From Chryseobacterium gleum (lineage in GTDB: Bacteria; Bacteroidota; Bacteroidia; Flavobacteriales_D; Crocinitomicaceae), in contig CAMCQL010000045.1 of the NCBI GenBank assembly GCA_945877005.1, positions 1 through 10,783 of the forward strand: DNA of 10,783 bases. The letters are read 5' to 3'. The translations under genes and the position numbers were made by a program. The notes below the pieces were generated by a model. That model was given only the letters and a program-made list of their open reading frames with translations, made no database searches and was not told the DNA's origin. Below are positions 5,863-10,783 of this stretch, piece after piece; the first letter of the stretch is position 1, and each line of letters begins with the position of its first letter.

Positions 5863-8098
5863 GTTTTTTTTATTATTTATCACATTTTTTATTGTGCATT
5901 TGTTAAGTGCGCAGGAGGTTGTAAAGTCGATTGTTAATCAAAGTGAGTTTTCATCGAATAAGAGATCTTCTTCTTTGGATTCATCAATAATTTACATTTT
6001 AGATACGTTACAATTACCTTTTTACGATGATTTTTCTGTAGACCATTTTCAGAAGTTCAGTTCTTCTTTGGAAGATGAAAATTTAACTTCTGAGGTGTTT
6101 TATAAATTTGTAAATAAATCGACCAATCAACCGCTCGACTCTAAATTGAAGTTTACCTTAGAAGAAACATTTCAGTATAAGTTTGATTCAATTACTAAAA
6201 AATCTACTAAGCTTAAAAACATTCCTTTAAAATTTAACAATTACGATTTATCGTCTTATCCGTTCAATTTTTCTGAAATTTTGATTTATCCTGCATTTTC
6301 TACGTTTGATACAGTTGGTGTACCGAATGCGATGGATACAATTTATGTCAACAATGTTTTAATACAAGATTCTATAAGATTGTTTTTTAATAAAATAAAT
6401 AATAAATCATATTATTGGATCGACTCGAATGCCTACAGAAATGATTGGTATGCAGTTAATCCTTGGTCCTTAGGAGTTGTAACATTTGATGGATTAAATG
6501 CGAATGGCTATCCTTATTTTATTAATTCAAGTGCGAGAGGGTATGGTGATTATTTAACTTCTAAACCAATTGATTTATCATCTGTTGAAAAAAAAGATTC
6601 TGTTTATTTTAGTTTTCTTTATCAACCTAAAGGGAATGGTGATGCTCCAGAAAACATAACTACAGGAACACTTTTACAACACGATTCGTTGTGTCTACAG
6701 TTTTATAATGTTAATTTAAATAAATGGATTTCTATATGGGGAACTACTCCGGAGTCGGATTTTAATAAGTTTCAACTTCAGTCTCAAACTTTTACGAAAG
6801 TTCATATTCCATTGATCGACACTGTCTTTTATAAAAAAGGTTTTCAGTTTCGTTTTGTAAATTATGGCGATTTATCAGGTGATTTAGATCATTTTCATAT
6901 TGATTATGTCAAATTAAGAAAGTTTTCCGGGGTTTCTGACACCAATTTTCAAGATTTTGCGTTGATGTACCCAGTGAATTCATTGCTTAAAAAATACCAA
7001 TCCATTCCATGGGAACATTTTTTAAATGCATCATCGGAGGTGTTCAATGATTCTGTAAAGATAATGGTTCGTAATGGTAGTTTGAAAGATCAAAATACTT
7101 TGGATGGGAATGTAAAAGTATATGAAAGCGGAAAACAAATTGCGCAAGCGGTAATAAATTCATCTTTATTACCAGGGAATAATTTGAACTATTTAGCTCA
7201 AAGCACGAATGTAAGCTTTCACGATTTCCCTAGAAAAATCACATGGGTAAAAAATAAGTTGGTTGATTCCGCTATTTTCAATATCAAAGTTGCTGTTCCA
7301 GCTCCTTTTACGAATGATCCATTGAATGATACTTCTTATTCAAAATTAGAATTTAAAGATTATTATGCCTACGATGATGGTTCTGCAGAATTAGCCTATG
7401 GGTTAAAGTCAAATCAAGCAGAAATAGCGTATAAATTCTCTGTTTATGAGATAGATACATTAATTGGTTTAAGTATTTGTTTTGTCCCTACTGTTGAAGA
7501 TAAATCTGCTAAGAATTTTTCGATAGTTGTAAGAGAAGATAATAATGGTACACCAGGTAATTTAATTTATGAAGACGGAAATTTAAATCTTAGAACTATT
7601 CGTTACGGGAAAAACAGAAATGATTTTCAATCCTTTTACTTTGTTGATTTTAAAGGTGTAACTATAAAAGATAACTTCTTTATTGGTTTGCGACAATACG
7701 ATCAAGATTGGTTAAATGTTGGATTGGATGCAAATACAAATTCACTTTCAAATCTTTATTATTCATTGGCTGAAAAGGAGTGGCAGAAGTCAAGTTTGAA
7801 TATTAATGGCTCACTAATGATTCGGCCAATTTTCAATAGCAAATACAATAAATCGCTTTCTAATAGTACGCTTCGCATAAGAAACAAGCAAATGCTATTC
7901 CCTAACCCTTCCTCTTCATCATTTCAACTAGATGATTCTTGTATCTCTGCTGATTTTGATTTATTAGATGTTAATGGAAGAATATTAAAATCGTTTGAAT
8001 ACCTTGGACACCCAATAGATATTTCTTTGCTAAACAATGGTATTTATTTAGTGCGAGACACTAAGGCAGGAACTACATTTAAATTAATTAAGAATTAA
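5852..8098 (+). CDS. Large cell-surface protein with T9SS type A sorting domain
   Basis: This 748-residue secreted protein carries a Sec signal peptide (about 1-20, ending HLLSAQ) and a C-terminal type IX sorting domain from about residue 680: FPNPSSSSFQL, DLLDVNGRILKSF, then a closing GIYLV and a short basic tail. Such domains direct proteins through the outer-membrane T9SS translocon for surface attachment or release. Residues about 249-357 look like a beta-sandwich of MAM or LamG type (SVYFSFLYQPKGNG... FHIDYVKLRKF). Residues about 500-645 begin DYYAYDDGSAELAYGL, a segment I associate with other T9SS cargo, and appear beta-rich. No catalytic motif is recognised, so binding or adhesion is more likely than enzymatic activity. 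The start is ATG 5852, overlapping the PASTA stop by 11 bases; a TTG at 5843 is less likely. The stop overlaps the RluD start (TAATG). Substrate and function are unknown. Confidence 0.85.
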   Translation: MTNKFFLLFITFFIVHLLSAQEVVKSIVNQSEFSSNKRSSSLDSSIIYILDTLQLPFYDDFSVDHFQKFSSSLEDENLTSEVFYKFVNKSTNQPLDSKLKFTLEETFQYKFDSITKKSTKLKNIPLKFNNYDLSSYPFNFSEILIYPAFSTFDTVGVPNAMDTIYVNNVLIQDSIRLFFNKINNKSYYWIDSNAYRNDWYAVNPWSLGVVTFDGLNANGYPYFINSSARGYGDYLTSKPIDLSSVEKKDSVYFSFLYQPKGNGDAPENITTGTLLQHDSLCLQFYNVNLNKWISIWGTTPESDFNKFQLQSQTFTKVHIPLIDTVFYKKGFQFRFVNYGDLSGDLDHFHIDYVKLRKFSGVSDTNFQDFALMYPVNSLLKKYQSIPWEHFLNASSEVFNDSVKIMVRNGSLKDQNTLDGNVKVYESGKQIAQAVINSSLLPGNNLNYLAQSTNVSFHDFPRKITWVKNKLVDSAIFNIKVAVPAPFTNDPLNDTSYSKLEFKDYYAYDDGSAELAYGLKSNQAEIAYKFSVYEIDTLIGLSICFVPTVEDKSAKNFSIVVREDNNGTPGNLIYEDGNLNLRTIRYGKNRNDFQSFYFVDFKGVTIKDNFFIGLRQYDQDWLNVGLDANTNSLSNLYYSLAEKEWQKSSLNINGSLMIRPIFNSKYNKSLSNSTLRIRNKQMLFPNPSSSSFQLDDSCISADFDLLDVNGRILKSFEYLGHPIDISLLNNGIYLVRDTKAGTTFKLIKN

Positions 8099-9153
8099 TG
8101 AGAGAGGTTACTATGATTGAGAATTCTGAGGATGAGTTGCATGAAGAGGATGAATTGTTTGAGCATCACAATATTATTGTAGACAAAGGACAAGAAATTA
8201 TTCGAATTGATAAATTTTTAATGGATCGTTTGCCCAATACTTCGCGTAACAAAATTCAAAATGCGGCGAACGATGGTAATATTTATGTGAATAAATCTGT
8301 TGTAAAATCAAATTATAAAATTAAACCAGGGGATGAGGTAGCTATTTTATTGCCATACCCAGTAAGGGAGTTAGAGTTGATACCTCAAGACATTCCTTTA
8401 AATTTTGAATTTGAAGATGAATACCTTGCTGTAGTTCACAAACCTTCTGAAATGGTCGTTCATCCAGGGTGTGGAAATTACAAGGATACTTTGGTCAATG
8501 CTTTAGTTTTCCACTTTGAAAACCTACCGATGAAAGATTCTGATTATTATGGTCGTCCAGGATTAGTTCATCGTTTGGATAAAAACACCACTGGTTTAAT
8601 GGTAATTGCTAAAACTGAATTTGCTTTAATGCATCTTGCAAAGCAGTTTTCAGACCGAAGCACTGAAAGAAGATACTGTGCTTTAGTTTGGGGAGATGTT
8701 GAAAATGAATCAGGTACTATTACAGGAAATATTGGACGTTCACTTAAGAACAGAAAAATGATGACAGTTTTCCCTAATGAAGATTACGGTAAACACGCTG
8801 TTACACATTATAAAGTTATTCAACGATTTAGACTTGTTACTTTGATAGAGTGCAAGTTAGAGACTGGAAGGACGCACCAAATTAGAGCGCATATGAAATA
8901 CATTGGTCATCCATTGTTTAATGATAATGAATATGGTGGTGATCAAATATTACGTGGAACTACGAATGTTAAATACAAACAATTTATAGACAACTGTTTT
9001 AAATTGCTCCCCGGACAAGCGTTACACGCAAAAACGTTAGGGTTTACCCATCCTATAACTGGAGAATTTCATCAATTTGATTCTGATCTGCCACCTTCTT
9101 TTCAGGAACTGATTCGTAAGTGGGAAATTTACACGATGTATTCTAAGGATTAA
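8098..9153 (+). CDS. rluD: RluD-like 23S rRNA pseudouridine synthase (RluA family)
   Basis: This 351-residue cytoplasmic enzyme isomerises uridines in rRNA; E. coli RluD acts on 23S helix 69 (positions 1911, 1915, 1917). An S4 RNA-binding domain occupies about residues 36-88 (IDKFLMDRLPNTSRNKIQNAANDGNIYVN, abbreviated here as positions 37-65). The catalytic domain follows, with the family motif GLVHRLDKNTTGLMV and catalytic aspartate D161. Further conserved blocks are ERRYCALVWG (190-199) and TGRTHQIRAHMKYIGHPLF. Length is slightly above E. coli RluD (326). The excess is an acidic N-terminal stretch (residues 9-22, rich in Glu and Asp). ATG 8098 overlaps the previous stop by one base (TAATG); ATG 8113 is an alternative that leaves the domains intact. 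RluD is favoured over RluA or RluC by the S4 domain and overall likeness, but the target uridines are inferred. Confidence 0.88.
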   Translation: MREVTMIENSEDELHEEDELFEHHNIIVDKGQEIIRIDKFLMDRLPNTSRNKIQNAANDGNIYVNKSVVKSNYKIKPGDEVAILLPYPVRELELIPQDIPLNFEFEDEYLAVVHKPSEMVVHPGCGNYKDTLVNALVFHFENLPMKDSDYYGRPGLVHRLDKNTTGLMVIAKTEFALMHLAKQFSDRSTERRYCALVWGDVENESGTITGNIGRSLKNRKMMTVFPNEDYGKHAVTHYKVIQRFRLVTLIECKLETGRTHQIRAHMKYIGHPLFNDNEYGGDQILRGTTNVKYKQFIDNCFKLLPGQALHAKTLGFTHPITGEFHQFDSDLPPSFQELIRKWEIYTMYSKD

Positions 9154-9200
9154 TTTGAAATGATTAACTTTACATGTTACTTAAATCAACTTTCAAAACT

Positions 9201-10783
9201 ATGCTGATTTTTTCTCATAAATTTACTTTTTTCATTATTTGTGTCTTTATCTCATTGGGTGCTTTAAGTCAAGAGCCAAAGGAGATTAAAAAAGCTAATA
9301 AAGAATACAATAATGAAAGTTATTATACTGCTGCAAAATTAACAATTGAAGCGTTTGAAAAGGTGAATCCTAAAAGCAAAAAAGCCAACGATCGAAAAGG
9401 GGATATGGCGTTTAAAACTGCTGAATGCTTTAGACATGTAGAAGATTTTAAGCAAGCGATTGAATGGTATCAAAAAGCACTTTCTTTTAATTATCAAAAA
9501 AACAAGCCAGAGGTTCTTTTTTATTACGCTGAAATGTCTAGGTACTTAGGTGATTGTAAGGTAGCTACAGAAAACTACAAGGCATACAAAGCTATGGTTC
9601 CTTCAGATAAAAGGGTAGAGGCGGGATTAAATGCCTGTAAATTAATTTATGAATTTGAATTGAATAAAACTAGGCATATTATTACAAATGTTAATGTGTT
9701 AAATAAAGAGGGTTTTGATATGTCACCAGTTTGGGCGGATAAAAAAAGGACTTCCATTTTGTTTTCTTCTGATCGACCAAGTAGTTTTAATGGAGATGTA
9801 GATCCTCGTTCTGGAGGTACACATATGGATTTGTGGGTTGCTCAAAAAGATAAAAATGAAAATTGGCAAGAGCCTACGTTGGTAAACGGTGAAAAAATTA
9901 ATTCTGAATTCAATGAGGGTACGGTTTGTTTTGATAGCAAGTATAAAAAAATGTTTTTTACACGTTGCCCCAAAGAATCTAATAAAAATTTAGGGTGTGA
10001 AATTTGGTTGTCAGACATTAGAGGCAAAGAATGGGGCGAGCCAACAAAACTTCCGATTAAAAGTGACGATACTATATCCGTTGGTCACCCATGTGTTTCT
10101 GGTGATGGAAATTATTTAATATTCGCTTCAAATATGTCAGGAGGTTTTGGAGGGTTAGATTTATGGTATACAACTTATTCTAAAAAAACTAATTTATGGT
10201 CCGTTCCTGTCAATTTAGGTCCTGAAATAAATACAGCTGGTGATGAAATGTTTCCTTCTTTTAATTCCTATGAAGATTTGTATTTCTCGAGTAATGGACA
10301 TCCTGGACTTGGAGCCTTAGATATATTTAAAGCACAACGTGTAGTTGATTCTGATAAATATTTATGGGAAAACCCTGTCAATATTGGCTTACCAAGAAAT
10401 TCAGAAGCAAATGATTATAGTTTAATTGAAATAAATGAAAACGCTGGTTTTTTTACCTCTGAGCGAAAAAATGGAGTGGGTAATAATTCAAAGCCTGATT
10501 TATATAATTACAAATTACCACCGAATAACTATGATTTAAAAATTATGGTCTCTAAATTAGGTCAGAGTGAACGTAAAATTTCATCTGTTAAAGTATTAAT
10601 TCAAGGCGCGGATGGTTCAGTGGTAGAAGGAAAAACGGATCGACTTGGACAAGTCTTTTTTGATGTAAAAGAAAATGGGGAACGCATCATTAAAGAAAAC
10701 ATGGATTACACAATAATTACTTACAAGGAAGGTTCTGAGAAGAATAAAAGTGAAACAAAGTTTACAACTCGAGGTGTTACTTT
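9201..10783 (+). CDS. PorE-like envelope protein: TPR, beta-propeller, regulatory-like domain (5' part, cut by window edge)
   Basis: The frame is open from ATG 9201 to the end of the window (527 codons plus two bases), so the C-terminus is missing. An N-terminal Sec signal peptide (about 1-24, ending LGALSQ) has no lipobox cysteine. Residues about 27-148 form TPR-like helices (AAKLTIEAFEKV, QAIEWYQKALSF, LFYYAEMSRYLGD). From about 165 to 440 come WD40/PD40-type propeller blades: DMSPVWADKKRTSILFSSDR, GTVCFDSKYKKMFFTR, GHPCVSGDGNYLIFASN with GGFGGLDLWY, DEMFPSFNSYEDLYFSSNG, and NDYSLIEINENAGFFTSER. From about 445 a carboxypeptidase-regulatory-like domain starts. This order matches PorE of the type IX system and related OmpA-family proteins, so a C-terminal peptidoglycan-binding OmpA domain is expected beyond the window. 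An in-frame ATG at 9174 would give a longer signal region. It lies 47 bases after rluD and may be co-transcribed. Confidence 0.85.
   Translation, partial: MLIFSHKFTFFIICVFISLGALSQEPKEIKKANKEYNNESYYTAAKLTIEAFEKVNPKSKKANDRKGDMAFKTAECFRHVEDFKQAIEWYQKALSFNYQKNKPEVLFYYAEMSRYLGDCKVATENYKAYKAMVPSDKRVEAGLNACKLIYEFELNKTRHIITNVNVLNKEGFDMSPVWADKKRTSILFSSDRPSSFNGDVDPRSGGTHMDLWVAQKDKNENWQEPTLVNGEKINSEFNEGTVCFDSKYKKMFFTRCPKESNKNLGCEIWLSDIRGKEWGEPTKLPIKSDDTISVGHPCVSGDGNYLIFASNMSGGFGGLDLWYTTYSKKTNLWSVPVNLGPEINTAGDEMFPSFNSYEDLYFSSNGHPGLGALDIFKAQRVVDSDKYLWENPVNIGLPRNSEANDYSLIEINENAGFFTSERKNGVGNNSKPDLYNYKLPPNNYDLKIMVSKLGQSERKISSVKVLIQGADGSVVEGKTDRLGQVFFDVKENGERIIKENMDYTIITYKEGSEKNKSETKFTTRGVT

Noticed and set aside
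9842..10027. 61-codon minus-strand frame near the right end
   Set aside because: It is antisense to the PorE-like propeller frame, which runs unbroken from 9201 to the window end.

Overview
This window most likely comes from a member of the Bacteroidota, probably of order Flavobacteriales. The DNA is strongly AT-rich. One protein has a type IX secretion (T9SS) type A C-terminal sorting domain, and another has the TPR plus beta-propeller plus regulatory-domain layout of PorE-like proteins. Start codons lack clear Shine-Dalgarno sequences, and several matches to the Bacteroidota -7 promoter element TAnnTTTG lie just upstream of genes. A genus cannot be assigned from the sequence alone.

Layout. 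(1) Positions 1-1980, minus strand: the start of a surface polysaccharide cluster, read as a family 4 glycosyltransferase, then a Wza-type export lipoprotein, then the first codons of an unidentified gene that leaves the window. Successive genes overlap by 8 and 4 bases, so this looks like one operon. (2) 1981-2103: a short divergent promoter region with a 15-base direct repeat. (3) 2104-4527: two peptidoglycan genes that face each other and overlap at their stop codons. They are a PBP4-type D-Ala-D-Ala carboxypeptidase/endopeptidase (plus) and D-alanine--D-alanine ligase (minus). (4) 4528-4986: about 460 bases of very AT-rich DNA without a recognisable gene. (5) 4987-9153, plus strand: an overlapping three-gene unit of a membrane-anchored PASTA protein, a large T9SS-exported surface protein and an RluD-like 23S rRNA pseudouridine synthase. 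(6) 9201 to the window end: the first 527 codons of a PorE-like envelope protein, cut off by the window edge.

The common theme is the cell envelope. Ddl makes the D-Ala-D-Ala end of the peptidoglycan stem, DacB trims it, and the PASTA protein may bind stem peptides or muropeptides. The Wza/glycosyltransferase pair builds and exports surface polysaccharide. The T9SS-sorted protein and the PorE-like protein belong to the outer surface and its secretion apparatus. RluD is the housekeeping exception; from general knowledge, the ddl-PASTA-RluA/RluD neighbourhood recurs in Flavobacteriia.

I saw no tRNA, rRNA, CRISPR array, insertion sequence or prophage gene, and no clearly new system. The most interesting points are the PASTA protein without a kinase or transpeptidase, the T9SS protein placed between it and RluD, the stop-to-stop overlap of two genes with opposing action on D-Ala-D-Ala, and the paired repeats at the divergent promoters.
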